A stretch of DNA of 64,000 nucleotides from Rhynchospora pubera (taxonomy: Eukaryota > Streptophyta > Magnoliopsida > Poales > Cyperaceae): positions 57,455,840-57,519,839 of the forward strand of contig CM051461.1 in assembly GCA_028095005.1 (NCBI GenBank). Reading direction: 5' to 3'. Both the position numbers and the translations under genes were made by a program. The notes under the pieces are model-generated. The model had not been told where the DNA came from and made no database searches. It saw nothing but the letters and a program-made list of their open reading frames with translations. Position 1 is the stretch's first letter. Each line of letters begins with the position of its first letter. Below, one piece after another: positions 23,303 to 36,000 of this stretch.

Positions 23303-25670
23303 TGTCACACCCCGCAGCGGCGGCGTGACCGATTTCCGCCGCAAGAACGTGCTTCGCACGCCCCGCAAGGCTTACTGATTGGCCACAAGTCAATATGCCA
23401 TGTTTTAGTATACTAAGCACCATGCACTTTACTAGCAACGGTTCAAATAAACAAAGTAGAGGTTATGCTTGTATATGCGCAAGACAAAATTTTGCCAGAG
23501 TTTCTCCTGTAACATTGGTATCCAGCCATAAAGGCAAGTAGCCAAACAATTTATAAGCATTTTCCCCAACCTAAAACCCACAAGTAACAGCCAAGACAAG
23601 CATCAAACTTCGATTTGCACACAACCAGCACATAATTACACAATGGAACATGCAACAGTACACAAGTATACAAAACATAGCATAGCTTAATGTACATGGC
23701 TTACTTCTCCACTCTTCAGCCCACGCCTTCGAAACCTGGAACCCATGAAAACATGGTACGGTGAGAAAGGAAACCATTTCTCAGTGCGGTATTTAGTTCC
23801 AGTCACGCATGAACCCGAAGTCTCATGTTGCGGAACTAAATACACACTGTTTAATATATAAGAACATAGTTTGCACAGTTTATTCATAAAACAGTTAGCA
23901 ATTCATGCTATGCAATGCAAGGCCAGCTAGCAACGATTATCCGAAATCTGCAAATTCAATTCATACAAAAGCCGGCACTTGTTGGACACCTATCCATGCA
24001 CAATACTAGGCTGGTTACCAATCAGCCAAGTCATTTCCTTTCCATCAATACAGCCAAATAGTACTTAATTGCTGAGAACATTTACCCCCTCATAGTCATG
24101 AGTCCCGGAACATAAGCGCTTATCTCACGGCCCTTGGAAAGACGGTCGCGACTCCGCTTTCCAAAGATGTAAATGCCATTCATCACACAATTAGCACAGC
24201 CATACCATATATCACAATTCAGCCACAATAAAATAAACCATTCAATATGCATGTCATGAGATAACAATCCATCCTATGCACAGTCATGTAGCATATATAT
24301 ATATAATATAGCAATTCATACATGCAGGCTACATGCTAAGTCATGCAAAAACATCAAGCAACATGCATAATATACTTTAAATTTAGCACAGCAACAAGAG
24401 TTAGGGTCCAGGTGAAATCCGCACCTCAAACCTTATACCGTATACCCGCCGTTCACTGCTGCGGTGCGCCCGCTTCACCGCTCAAATCCACCGCTTCGGT
24501 CTGTTCAAGGTCTGGTTCAAGCAATCAAAACCTTATGTCACAGTCATACTCAACACCAGCCTATAACTCATGCAATTACGTGGTAAAGGCACCTAGCCAA
24601 ACACCGTTGCGTGTCTGGTTTGCGGGTGTTTGCAACACCGCTTCATGGTTTGATAGTCAACCAACACCAGACCTATGGTGCTTACTAGCACATGGTCAGT
24701 TAGGGTGCACCAACAACACTATGCAATGCACCAAATCATCATGCCTTGGTCTGGTTAAGTCATGAAATCATCCACCATCCATGAACTATGCACTGCCATG
24801 CTTAGTTTTCAGCCTGGTTTGAGTAATATAGGGCCAGAACCATGCATAAAATCTTGTTTTCTACCTTCCCAACTGTTTAGCTATGATCCAAACACTCTTT
24901 TTCACTGTCTAGCACCTTACAAACAAGCTCAAGGGGTCTGTTTTGGTAAGACAGAGTGGTAATACGAATTTAGCAGGGATAAGGGCATAATTGTCCACCA
25001 ATTTGGGCCAGAAAGAGAGAGTAAGGGGTGGGGACTAGGTGTCAGCAAACCAACCTCCCCCTGCCTAATGACTAAGCAGCTAGGTGTCACTAATCTGTTG
25101 GGGCTGGTCAATCAAATTGGACTGCCTTTTGGTCAGCTCCAAGGGTCACCACTGGACCACTCCAGTCCTACATGCAATGGGACACTCCAGTACTCACTGC
25201 CAATATGCCTAAGTACATGAACCATGACTGGGCAGCTACGTTAGCCACCGCACACGCAGATCGGCCGTAACCGTCATGCGTTACAGCATAATTTGGCCAT
25301 TATTTTGGGCACAGTTTGGATCATCAAGCAATTCAATTTTACCATGCAATAATTTAATTCAATTTGGCATACATGATGCAATAAACGCACATAGTCTGAT
25401 TATAAGGCAACCGTTACCATAGTGGGACTTATACCGTTTCCAACCACGCTTTACATGACTGCACTAGTGTCTGGACAGGGACGGGGGGTATTTTACATGG
25501 GTCTCTAGTCAGTCAAGGTCTCAATCACCACCACCCCCCTAATAGACAGGATGCAATTTGGAGCAACATACAGTACCGTATTTACCAACCCCTGAATTTC
25601 CCCCACGCTCTAAGGCCTGGTTGCATGGTGTTTACATGACAGGGACACCGTCAGACAGCCGTATCTCACA
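23303..25670 (-). repeat. 5' LTR of the chromovirus, 2368 bp
   Basis: In element orientation it begins TGTGAGATACGG at 25670 and ends GGGGTGTGACA at 23303, giving the usual TG..CA ends. The outer 1446 bp match the 3' LTR by eye without change. Confidence 0.88.
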
Positions 25671-25678
25671 TGCAGCGC

Positions 25679-25892
25679 GGAGTCGGATCCTCTGGTCGTT
25701 TTTTACAAACAACCACCTGGTCGTTTTCGATCTGGACCGTCTGATTTAATCTGAACGGTTAACATTTTTTCGGGCCCATCAATCGTGGTACTAGCACGGG
25801 GCATCCATAGCCATTAAGATTAAATCAGACGGCCCAGATCTAAAAACGACCAGAGAATCTCTCTGGTCTGCCGACCAGAGGATCTGGTTCCC
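25679..25892. mobile_element. MITE abutting the chromovirus LTR, 214 bp
   Basis: The inverted ends share GATCCTCTGGTCG and the internal CCGTCTGATTTAATCT. The 9 bp word ATGCAGCGC flanks both sides (25670-25678 and 25893-25901), fitting a Mutator-like duplication. The left copy's first A is also the last base of the LTR. Confidence 0.75.
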
Positions 25893-25901
25893 ATGCAGCG
25901 C

Positions 25902-26650
25902 ACCTCTGGATGGTTGTGGATGGTATTTGTTTGGATGGTAATTACCAATTACCATCTAAATTTACTAAAAGCCTCATCCTATTAATTGTAGAATAACTTT
26001 AAAACAAAATAAAATTGTACTAATTTTTCTACAATCTTAATTATCTTAGCTTTATTATTGCCAAATATAACTATTATTAGGTGATATGTTGTTGCGAGTC
26101 ATAAATTATACACACACTCGTTTGTATGCATATATATGACAAATAGTTTATGGAGTATCTCTTTCTCCAACATAAAAGAGATTTTTCTCATGTCAGGTAT
26201 GCAAAATTAAGCATACCTGACTTGAGAAAAATCTTCCATAATTTTCTTTTTCAGTTTTTTCCCGAATTATTCACTAAAATCTCAGTAGAAATGGGCTTTT
26301 TAATTTTAATGGTGAAACAAACGAGAACAAATTTTTCGGTGTTGAATAGTTTTAAAGATATTCATTTCATTGCCATGAACCTTTGTACCCACATATTTGT
26401 TTGGATGGTCAACCAGCAAATATATATTCAAAATATTAAACACATATACAGATTCCAAAATTCGGTGATCACATTATAAGAAAAACAAAATGTTGATGGA
26501 TTGTACTATTATAAGCAACCAACTTGAGAAGGCGCCTGCCAAAGTACAAGGATCTTAGTTAGAACCAAAAAGTGGCTGTACTAAAGCCAGTCAGCATTAT
26601 ATATGCATACACAAAAGTCGAACTTGATCGAGCACATTATCTATGTAAAA
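25902..26650. other. Non-coding stretch with a perfect-looking hairpin
   Basis: No gene is seen. The fold-back at 26179-26234 is described separately. A 109-codon open segment (26150-26479) overlaps it and is low complexity. Confidence 0.45.
26179..26234. repeat. Short inverted repeat, about 24 bp arms, 8 base loop
   Basis: AGATTTTTCTCATGTCAGGT..ATGC at 26179-26202 pairs with GCATACC..AAAAATCT at 26211-26234, with one mismatch. It could form a hairpin in DNA or RNA. It lies about 0.4 kb past the SUVH stop codon. Confidence 0.75.
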
Positions 26651-28540
26651 CTACCTAAAATACCCCCGGCAGCTTGCAGTACCACAGAAACATTTCTTAG
26701 TTCCAACTGCTCTACCCCTGCTCCCCTCTGCATCACCATTATAATCATACGTCAGTTCAGCCATAGGCGGGATGTGCTTCAAGGCGAAAAACATGACATG
26801 GGGATACTGTTCATCCCCGTGGCCGTGACACACGAGCTGCCAAAACAAGTTTGGGTCACAACTGTGATTGATAAAGCGTGACACATTCCCCATCTCTTTT
26901 GCATTTATAACTGGTACAGGTACTGGTAACGACTCAGGTTCATCACACTTGCCATCACATGTATCCCCACTGCCTGCTGTAGCCAATTCCATACCCCGGT
27001 TCCATTTCAATGCCTTCTCTCCTTGCTGATCTGTGCAAAACAGATACTCATTAAAGTCTAACACTTTATTGTCCAGTTTGAAGCTCTCCAAATGTGTGCC
27101 CACAAACTCGCACACAAAACAGCCAGCACGGATTGGGTCCCATGACCGGAGACCCCACCCACAATTCTGTGTCTTAAAAACCTCGAAATTGAGCTTGACA
27201 CCCCTCTGTGTGACCCTGTTTCGGCAATCAACGGTGCACTCGCAACCTGAGCCACACTCATACAACAGTGGCAACTGCTTGACTAACAGACCTGATGAGC
27301 TATAAGGAAGCCAACCTCCATTTTCTGACACGCAATAGCAATTGGCAGCACCAGGAGTACATAGTTTTCGGCATTTGCATCCTGCTGGAACCTTTTCCTT
27401 CCCTTTCATACTTTGTTCCTTTCCAATAGTAGTGACATATAAGAAATCATCAGGTTCAGGGTCATCATCCACTTCATTCACAACGGAAACAGGTATACTT
27501 TCCACACCCAAGGACAAGTCAAAAGTTAGTACCATCCCTCTAGAAGATGGTTCTCTTTTCCAATTCTCTATCGTTTTCCAAACAGCAAATCCATCTGGCT
27601 GGCCTCGTACTCTCACTAACTTATGCTTGAAAGCTTTAAATCCGAACTCAGAAGTCTCGGCCCAAGACCGCTTGATCCTGTACAACCCGTCATAAATGTA
27701 AACCTTGTTGCCCTTGCAGAAGGGGTCTTTCCTACTCCTTATAACCCTGATCGGGTTTTTCCAAATATCACTTTGTTCCATGGCATAGTTTCCTTTCTCA
27801 AGCTTCTGGTCGCTTCTCTTCTCTTTATTCCTACTCTTTCCACCCTGGCCGGTGTACACCATCACATCAACATCATCGTCGTCATTATCATATCCCCCAG
27901 AGGACACGATCGCTATGGCGATCGGGTTAGTACGATCAATCATGGAATCTATCCCTGCCATGGGGAGAGCATGCAAACCCACAACACACATCTCCATCCT
28001 GAAATAGAAGATGTCTCCCACCTGTACGCCGGGCACAGGACCAACTCGCTTTTGCTTGTTTGCCATCAAATCATTGGCACTCATGATGACTTCTGCTTTC
28101 ATGTCAGGTCGCTTCGTCACACCATCTAGTTCATTGATTTGCTCCAGTCTGCGCCTGATTGCATCAAAGGTCGATAGAATTGCCTCCACATGATCCCTAG
28201 GTTGAGTCACAGCATGGGACGAAGAAGCCAACAAAGCAAGATCTCTGCTTAGGCTCTTTACTGCCAGCTTGGCTTTCTTAGTTGCTGGTTTTTCATCAGA
28301 GTCGGATATTTTGCACTTCCGTCCCCGACCTGGCATTTGTGGAAAAGCAATGGATATTGGTGTAGCATTGATGGGGACATCAAAGCCAGGTGGGATATCA
28401 AAACCAGGGGCAACAGGGTCAAATGGGTCTGTGTCAGAGGAAGTAGGGGGGTTGTTCAAACCCAAAGAGACTCCTTTGACTTCTTCAATTTCTTCTGATA
28501 ATGCCACTGGCGATGAAGTCATACTCTCTCTATTGTCCAT
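26651..28540 (-). CDS. SUVH: SUVH-type SRA-SET protein (histone H3K9 methyltransferase family)
   Basis: A single-exon gene of 629 residues, as in Arabidopsis SUVH1/SUVH3. The N-terminus is Pro-rich with an AT-hook-like GRGRK at 71-75. The SRA/YDG domain spans about 165-315 (GVQVGDIFYFR at 171; YDG at 283-285) and reads methylated cytosine. Pre-SET cysteines start at 388 (CKCRKLC..NCYC..CECTVDCRNR). The SET domain runs about 450-605 with the AdoMet/catalytic motif RFINHSCDPN (555-564) and ELTYDYN (595-601). Post-SET CFCGTASCRGYF ends the protein. All motifs are intact. The family dimethylates H3K9, whereas the SUVH1/3 branch is also known to read methylation and promote expression. Which applies here is inference. 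The first ATG is well placed, just after a likely 5' leader intron acceptor (TGCAG). Confidence 0.95.
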   Translation of the reverse strand: MDNRESMTSSPVALSEEIEEVKGVSLGLNNPPTSSDTDPFDPVAPGFDIPPGFDVPINATPISIAFPQMPGRGRKCKISDSDEKPATKKAKLAVKSLSRDLALLASSSHAVTQPRDHVEAILSTFDAIRRRLEQINELDGVTKRPDMKAEVIMSANDLMANKQKRVGPVPGVQVGDIFYFRMEMCVVGLHALPMAGIDSMIDRTNPIAIAIVSSGGYDNDDDDVDVMVYTGQGGKSRNKEKRSDQKLEKGNYAMEQSDIWKNPIRVIRSRKDPFCKGNKVYIYDGLYRIKRSWAETSEFGFKAFKHKLVRVRGQPDGFAVWKTIENWKREPSSRGMVLTFDLSLGVESIPVSVVNEVDDDPEPDDFLYVTTIGKEQSMKGKEKVPAGCKCRKLCTPGAANCYCVSENGGWLPYSSSGLLVKQLPLLYECGSGCECTVDCRNRVTQRGVKLNFEVFKTQNCGWGLRSWDPIRAGCFVCEFVGTHLESFKLDNKVLDFNEYLFCTDQQGEKALKWNRGMELATAGSGDTCDGKCDEPESLPVPVPVINAKEMGNVSRFINHSCDPNLFWQLVCHGHGDEQYPHVMFFALKHIPPMAELTYDYNGDAEGSRGRAVGTKKCFCGTASCRGYFR

Positions 28541-29647
28541 GGTTTCTACTGCATAGTACAGGAAACAGTATCAGAAACAAGCACAAGCATTAATTTCTAT
28601 ATCCATGTCGTACTATCCTGGCTCAATATAGGTATATATGAGTATTGATAAATAAATTAAGTTAATCATCAAGCAGGCTGGAGATACGGTTACAGTATGG
28701 GGTGAATGATACGTCTTCTTTTCAAGATTATATTTTGAAATGTTATGTGATGAGGCTTGACATATATTTATCCTATTTCAGATTTCAGAAAGAAGTGTAG
28801 AACCACCAAATGATGCAAAAATGCAGCTTTAAAGCATAATGGAAACTGCATAAAGTACTTGCAAATGATGCGCAAATTCACCAAAGAAATCTCTTAGCAA
28901 ATGTTGTAAAAATGCATAAAGTACTTGCACCAGACCAACACAAAGCCTGACATAATAACGATGATATAGAAGATTTCTTGAAAAGTAATGTTAAGAGTGC
29001 TGTTTGTTAAATTGCAATTTTGAGGGGTTATGTTGAAAAAGTCAATAGTACCATAAGAAATAACAATAACAGCAAAATCAGCAATCAGTAGTGCAAGTCC
29101 TCGTGCAAGAGATATCTAGAGACAATCATGTATTCATTGATCAGGACATTAAATTTATCAAGAATAAATAGAGAAGTCAAAAATGAGATTAAAAAAGAAA
29201 AGAGTAATAACCTCGCACCACAAAAGAAAGAAGTCTCTAGAAGCTCGTAAGAGTAAAAACTGTCTTTGTTTCTCCCTTTACTAGCGAAACCTACCAGAGT
29301 ACAACAATGTTGCTTTTTTCTATTTCCCTTTTATTCATCTTTGTAAAACTGAACTCAACAAATTTTTTTTTTTTTGGTCCCTCAAAAGAAACTGAAAAGA
29401 CAAGGACGGTGACACAGTAAAACAGCGGAGAAAACGAGAGACCGAGAGCTGACAACCTATTGCTTTGGTCAAAAAGTAATTGAAAGAATAAAATAATAAA
29501 GAAAATAAAACAGTGGAGAAAGGCCACGTGTGGTGCACGGGTGCTTCTATTTTAATGGGACAGTAGCAGGGAAATTTTTTTTGTTCTTACATATCATCTA
29601 TTAGCGAATACAGTAAAACCAAAATAAAATATTATTTAATTGTAGAC
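28541..29647 (-). promoter_or_regulatory. Upstream region of SUVH with probable 5' leader intron
   Basis: Minus-strand CTATGCAG lies just before the leader of the ATG, and a donor-like GGTAGGTTTCGC lies near 29290. Together they suggest a leader exon near 29.3-29.5 kb and an intron of about 0.7 kb. Leader introns are common in intronless-CDS SUVH genes. No TATA box could be chosen with confidence. Confidence 0.4.
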
Positions 29648-31008
29648 CTAATTAAGAAAAGAAAAACATGTTGGCAGCTCCTGGTCAAGCTCCAACTGAG
29701 ACAGTAATTGGGTAGATGGGTATCCCATAAAAGAAGTGTTCGTTCTTCTTGAATGATTTGCCAGCTTGTGAGAAATAGCATTGTAGATCCTTTTAAGATG
29801 ATGTACCTCCAGTTTTCCATCTGCTGCATCTACTGCTTGAAGGCAATGATGTGCGTCTTTTAATGCCATCCAATCTTGCATATACTGGTCGTCACCTGAC
29901 TTGATATATTGCACCAGTGTTTTGCAATCAGAGAAAATAATTACCGTTGGAGGTGCATCCATAAGGCTTGCCATTGAGATCGCTTCCTTGACTGCTATGG
30001 TCTCGGCATGGTAAGCGCTATTGGCTTTCACTGGTTTATATTGGACCCATTGCAATTTGCCCCTATTGCAGTATACAGCTATACCAATTGCAGCTCTTTG
30101 CTGAGTGTCCCAAGATGCATCAACAAGCCAAAGGGAGTTTACCTGGGGTTGAATTGTAATATTCATCGGAGGCTCTAATTGTTCCGCTATTTGAGTGGAG
30201 TCATTCGATTTTGGCCTTGCTGATTGCAGGGCTAAAGCTTGAGCCAGTATACTCTTAGGGTTTTCTTGTTGTGCGTTAAATATAACTGCATTTCTTGATT
30301 TCCATAAGCTCCACATGATGTAACAGAAGAGTTGAAGGTGGCCATCTTGAAGAGTGGCAGTGACTTGAAGGAGAACTTCTCTCAATTGTAGTGGTAAGTA
30401 TTCTGTTCTTAGATTAAAAGGAGATAGATACCATGTAGCTCTTGATGCATTACAAATGAACAACAGGTGATGCATGGTTTCATTTTCCTCGTGACACTTA
30501 GGGCACATCGGTGAAATTCTGCCTATTCTTTTGCTCAATTCATACATAGTCGGCAAAGCTCCACGAGCTGCCTTCCATATAAAAGTTCTGACTTTTGGTA
30601 TTAAATCCCGAATGTTCCAAATATGACCCCAAAGAGGGTCAGGTTGTATTTGTGGCAGCGGGTTTGTTAGTTTCAGGTAAGCAAGTTTTAGGATAAAGTG
30701 TCCATTTTTGCTAACAGTCCACACTAACTTGTCAGGGGTAGATGTATCTTGTGAGGGTATATTAGGTAAGGATAGTATTTGGTGTATAGATGTGGGTTGG
30801 AAGAGATTTGTGTGGCTATCAAGGTTCCATTGGTGAGTTTGTGGGTTCAGAAGATCTCTGACTTTGAGATTCAATGCCAGCGGCGTGGAGTGTTTGTCAT
30901 TTTCCCAATTTGGGTATCAAGGCTGGCCCAAAGCGGGTATATTTGAACCTGAGCCGATTGCCCATTTTAGGTCGTCCTTGATAAGGTGTTTTAATTTATG
31001 GAAGGTCC
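29648..31008 (-). pseudogene. LINE (L1-type) ORF2 C-terminus: zf-RVT plus RNase H-like, with stop
   Basis: From 30874 down, 408 residues are open. They hold the reverse-transcriptase zinc-binding region (CPKCHEENETMHHLLFIC) and a C-terminal RNase H-like fold (LVDASWDTQQRAAIG, AETIAVKEAI, FSDCKTLVQYI), the plant L1 tail-end pair. The same frame continues upstream as DDLKWAIGSGSNIPALGQP, then TGA at 30917-30919 where the family has Trp (LGQPWYPNW). The reading resumes beyond the copia insertion at 40692, so the LINE was present before that insertion. The reverse transcriptase core and ORF1 are absent and no poly(A) tail is seen. It is a 5'-truncated, dead copy. Confidence 0.88.
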
Positions 31009-32774
31009 TGTTAGGAAATCGCTCAATTTTAATTTTTGCGACTAATTACCATTAATTAATCCAATTAAAACACCAAGAACAAGAGGATCTAGTACATAGC
31101 CATTTCGACACAAAGAGAAATGGGTGGAATATTGTACCTCCCGCGAAATCGTATTCGCGGGGCTCGACCAAGGCATGGGAATCGATGGCGTGCCTTCTCC
31201 ACCGTCTCCACCACGTCTAGTAGCCACCCTCGAGTCCACCAAGGAGGATTAATCACGTTCTACAAGGTACGTGCTAGCATACCCAAAGAACAAGCCTAAT
31301 CCTTATGGTTTTCTCTCTTGCATCAATCAACAACCTTGATTTAATGGAGAGAAAATAGCTCAACACATGAGCAAAAGAGAGAAAGAGAGGATGAAAGTGG
31401 CGGCCTCCATGGGAGGAATGAGAGGAGAGAGAAAAGCTAGGTGGAGGCTCTCATAAGTGGTCCTTATATAGAGCACAAAACCTAATTGACCTCTTGCATA
31501 ATTACAACTATGCCATCCCACCTACCACCATATTGGGCAGCCACGAAATGGGCCTATATGGGCCACTTAATCCACTCAATTTAGTCTCTAATTCTATTAA
31601 TTAAAGCCTCATTTATTTGCTCTTTAATTGGGCTATATATTTGCTATTTAAATAACGGCCCAATTAATCAATATAACCATTTATATTGATAAGTGTTGAA
31701 CTAAATTAATTATTAACTCATTAATAATTATTTTAGGATTAGTTAATGCATTAATTTATTTCTATATGATCCATTGACTTAATTAATTATAACGGTTCGC
31801 AACGGTATATAATTAATTAATCAATCTTATCATATTTCCACAGAACCTACTGCTGTGAATAAATAAATAATGCACTGTGTGATTAATGTCCTATTTGTGT
31901 GACCCTTTGAGGATTTATGCTATGTTGGCCATGGAATTAAATCGTTATTTAATTCCAATAATCATAAGCGGTATCTAGCAACACGTTATGATTCCCAATT
32001 CACATAAATAGTGTACTGCTACAATATTTCAATCCTGCATGAGAGAATAAATGTATTTCCCTATTTTGATTCTTATGTCTCACGATATCATCGTATAATC
32101 CAAGATAGGAATGTGTCATTCTTGCAGATTATACGTTTCTTGATCTAGAGATAATTGTATAAAGTTGCATGCAAACAATCTATCTCCATCAAGGGGCCCA
32201 AACAGATATCGTCACTCACTAAGTGAATTAATGAGGGACATACGGTTTTCTTGATGATTAACTTTTCCCCGCACAATTCAAGAGAACATAAATAAAGTCC
32301 GTATAGCAGCCCATATCGGGAATCAGCGGTAGACGATATTTATTGAACCTATCCTCATGTGGAAAAGATAAACATCTCAAACTTAGAACCAAAATCATAA
32401 CGAAATAAACAATGACACATAACACAATCCATATGTTTATTTCGATGGGTCAAGTCCTGTGCTATGTTCCATAACATACACATATGCAATTAAGTTGGTA
32501 ACTCTTTACCTATGATTTGTAGAACTTAATCATCACTTAACTTGCATACTAATCTTATAAGATAATTAATGTTCCTTGTTAATTATCAAGATTATGGACC
32601 GTTTAGATTTATTATTGTCATTCTAAAGAATGATCCACAGAGATCTACAATTCAGATCCTCAACCTGAATAATCTGTCAATAATAAACCTAGGAACAGAT
32701 GATAAATTATCATCCAAAACATAAACTAATAATTAAGTCATTAAATTATTGACTTCTAGGACATAACTCTAACA
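31009..32774 (-). repeat. 3' LTR of the copia element, 1766 bp
   Basis: It lies next to the polypurine tract, so it is the 3' copy in the minus orientation. Six substitutions against the other LTR were spotted, most of them C/T type. Confidence 0.92.
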
Positions 32775-32785
32775 ATCTCCCACTT
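32775..32785 (-). other. Polypurine tract of the copia element
   Basis: AAGTGGGAGAT on the minus strand directly precedes TGTTAG of the 3' LTR, the usual plant copia arrangement. Confidence 0.88.
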
Positions 32786-33099
32786 GGCCTAGAGTCAATC
32801 AGTAGTGACTTCTAGCCAACGAAGAATTGAGAACAATGTCATATATCTACATATATACATGTCTCGGACCTCAAAATAAATAATACGCTTATGGCTAGTT
32901 ACTCATATGTCCACCACGTATGGATGCATAACTGCATCTCGTATACTGCTCAAGGTAGAGGTCGTGCTAGAGTGTTCGCTGTGTTCGCGAACCTATCCAA
33001 AAATTGTTTGACCATATATATATATATATTCTCCTATATATATTCTTGATCACCATCATATGATATCAAGTGATATCGTTATAGATCATATTTGAATCT

Positions 33100-36000
33100 C
33101 CAATGTAACATTGGGTTCTTTAGGAGTAAGTTATAGTTCGAGATGCTTAGAACCATAATAACTCAACTAAGAAATCGATTCGAAATAAACTTCTTTTATT
33201 GCTTCACAAGTTGCTATGTATTTTGCTTTGGTGACGGAAACGGTTGTAATATTCCATTTAGAACACCTTCTAAACTTACAACACCACCTTTTAGCAAAAT
33301 ATGTATTTCAACTGTGATTATATCAATCTTTCGAAAAACTAGCATTAGTGTAATCAACTTACACGAGCTCTCTTTCATCTTGTATCACTCTTTCTCATAA
33401 GGTACTCGAGGATATCCTTGACTATCGTCCTAATATGTCTCTCTTGTATCCATTTGACAACTGTTTATCATATCCTTTGGATACTACACATCGGGACATA
33501 TGCATAAAATTGACGTACACAATGAAACTCATAATGAAAGAATGCTTGAACTATTTCATGCACTTTCTTGAATTGAGTTGCAATAGACCGAGTTAAAACA
33601 CTCAAGTCATGCCATGTGACGTATAGTTAGACATCCTTTCTTGGGGTGTAACTTTCGTGTTTCTAAAACACTTCGTCAATATATGCATATTTGCTCAAAC
33701 CTAACATCCATCATAATCTATCTTTATAGATTTTGTTTCCTAGGATTAGGTGATTTCGCCCAAGTTCTCATTTGAGAAAGCATTCTCCAAAGAGATCTTG
33801 AAAATACTCATTTTCTTAATGTTATTCCCAATTAATGAATTGTTATCTTGAACAACACAAGTAATACAATTATGCTCCCACTGAATATCTTGTTTATACA
33901 AGATACTTTTGACGAAGTTCAACTCCTTGACTTCTTTGTCAAAGCTTTTATTCCAATCTCCACAACACTTGCTTTAATCCATTAATGGATCCTTGAAGCA
34001 TGCGTATGTTTTTAGCAATACATAAAACCTCGATTTGTGTCAAATGCACAACATCATCCTTCATTCATACGAAGAAGGCGGTTTTATGTGTTTTTCCATA
34101 TATCAATATATATGAAATACAACTATTGCTAGAATGATCTTTATTGACTTTTACAAAGCCACAAGCAAGAGGTTGTGCTTTGTACGTAGTCAACTAGTCA
34201 TCGACATAGACATAGCTACAAGCGAGAAGCCGCGCTTTGTACATAGTCGATTTGTTATCCATGTCGATCTTTCCTTTTGAAGATCTAAACGTTCTTGATG
34301 GATTGCTCCTTCATGAACATCAACCAAGGTCTATACCTTGTTGTTATACATGGATTTTATTTTAAAGATCATATGAATTCAAACCATATATGTGGAATCG
34401 GATCGTTCCATCGTTTTCTTGTTTATCAACGGATTCTCATATGCTAAGTTTGAGAATGTCATGAAGCCAATGCACCAAACGACTTAGGCAATCAACTCTC
34501 GTTGATCTTTTGTAGGATTGGTACTTGAGGTTCATGAACTTTTTCTACAACGATTTGTTGAACGAGTTCTTGACTCCTTATATATTTCATGAGTTTCTCG
34601 AACATCATCAACTCGTGAGATGGTTGAGTCATCATTGGAAGGAGCGTACTATTAAACTTCTTTCAAAACAACTTGTGAATGAAGTTCCGCTCAACTCCCA
34701 CTAAGTACCATGTATGGAGTGACAAGTTTCCTATAAGAGTACTTCTTGTAGTGATGCATAAACTCCTTTAATGCTCACTTTACTCCCACTACTTCTTCTT
34801 GAGAATATCATTCTACAAGATTACGTTATGATTAGCAACAACTACTTTGTTCTTATCATATTCGTAGAAGTAGTGCCTTAATATAAAGCATCCTACAAAT
34901 TCACAGTGTCTTATTTGGTTTAAGCTTATAAGTCATCAATACTTAAAATAAGCTTCTCAACACCAAATCTCGAGAAGTATTATACTTAGAGATCAAAATC
35001 TCGTAAGATATCTTCTTCAATAGACTTCGATGGAACATTATTCAGTGTAAACAATATTGCCCTCAAACATAATTCCCTAATACGAGTCGAATAAGTCAAT
35101 TTGATTTATTATCGATCGAACTATACAAAATATTGTTCGATACCTCCACTCTTGGACACATTATTCCATAATGTTCCTCATGGAGTGAGTTGTGAAACTA
35201 CTTTCATACTCTTTAGATAATATTTCAAATCATATTCTTCAACTACTTATTTATTTACCACAATTAATTGTAAGACTTCCATTTTTCTTGAACGGTCTTT
35301 TAAACTTCACTCTTGAACTCCTTTGAACTAGTCAAAAGGTTCATACTTATACCTTATCAAATAGATATGTTAATATCTACAATGATCGTTGGTCAAGTAG
35401 TAAAGTATCAACAACCTTTCATTGCACAAGTACTTATAGGTCTTTATACATCGATATGTATAAGTCCTAATCAAGTCACTTGTCCTTAAACCTTTATAGG
35501 TTAAAAGGCGCTTATGTCATTTAACAAACATGATTCGCATACCAATCGATTTGAAATCGAATTGAATTACGAGCTCTATGTTACGTAGACTCTCGTAATG
35601 CGATTCTCGTTTATGTATGTGACTAAGCGGTTATATATAACATGAAAGTCAAAATACTTTATGTCAAGTCTTACGCATCCTATTTGTCATTCAAAACTTG
35701 TTTATCTATTTCAAGCAAATTCAATCAAGATGCATGAAATCATATAAACAAATTCATAATAAAAGATCTTGTCTTTTACAAAACATAATCATCCATCATT
35801 GAATATGAAATGGAGATATTTTGAGAGGTTAGGATTAAGGTATACAACCTTCAATTCCTAAACAAACTCTTAATAAAGATAACTCTACGTATTCAATGGT
35901 AATGACTTAAACGAATAAGTCATCTCCTATACGGAGTTTACTTTATATCTCTCGAACATTCTCTTATTTTTCATTGCCAACACATTTCGTTAAATGCGAG

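Larger units (their letters stand above)
17019..25670 (-). mobile_element. Ty3/gypsy chromovirus (Tekay/Del type), near-complete
   Basis: The order in the minus orientation is 5' LTR (23303-25670), primer site, gag, pol, polypurine tract and 3' LTR (17019-18464). The pol C-terminus carries a chromodomain-like block, and the domain order places it among plant chromoviruses, most like Tekay/Del. The 1.45 kb shared by the two LTRs looks identical with no indels (constant offset 7206), so insertion was recent. The 3' LTR lacks its last ~920 bp at the 17019 edge, where it meets unrelated sequence with only AC shared. The outer target duplication is therefore lost. Confidence 0.93.

Noticed and set aside
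31042..31242. 66-codon minus ORF repeated at 38954-39154
   Set aside because: It is part of the copia LTR and recurs only because the LTR does.
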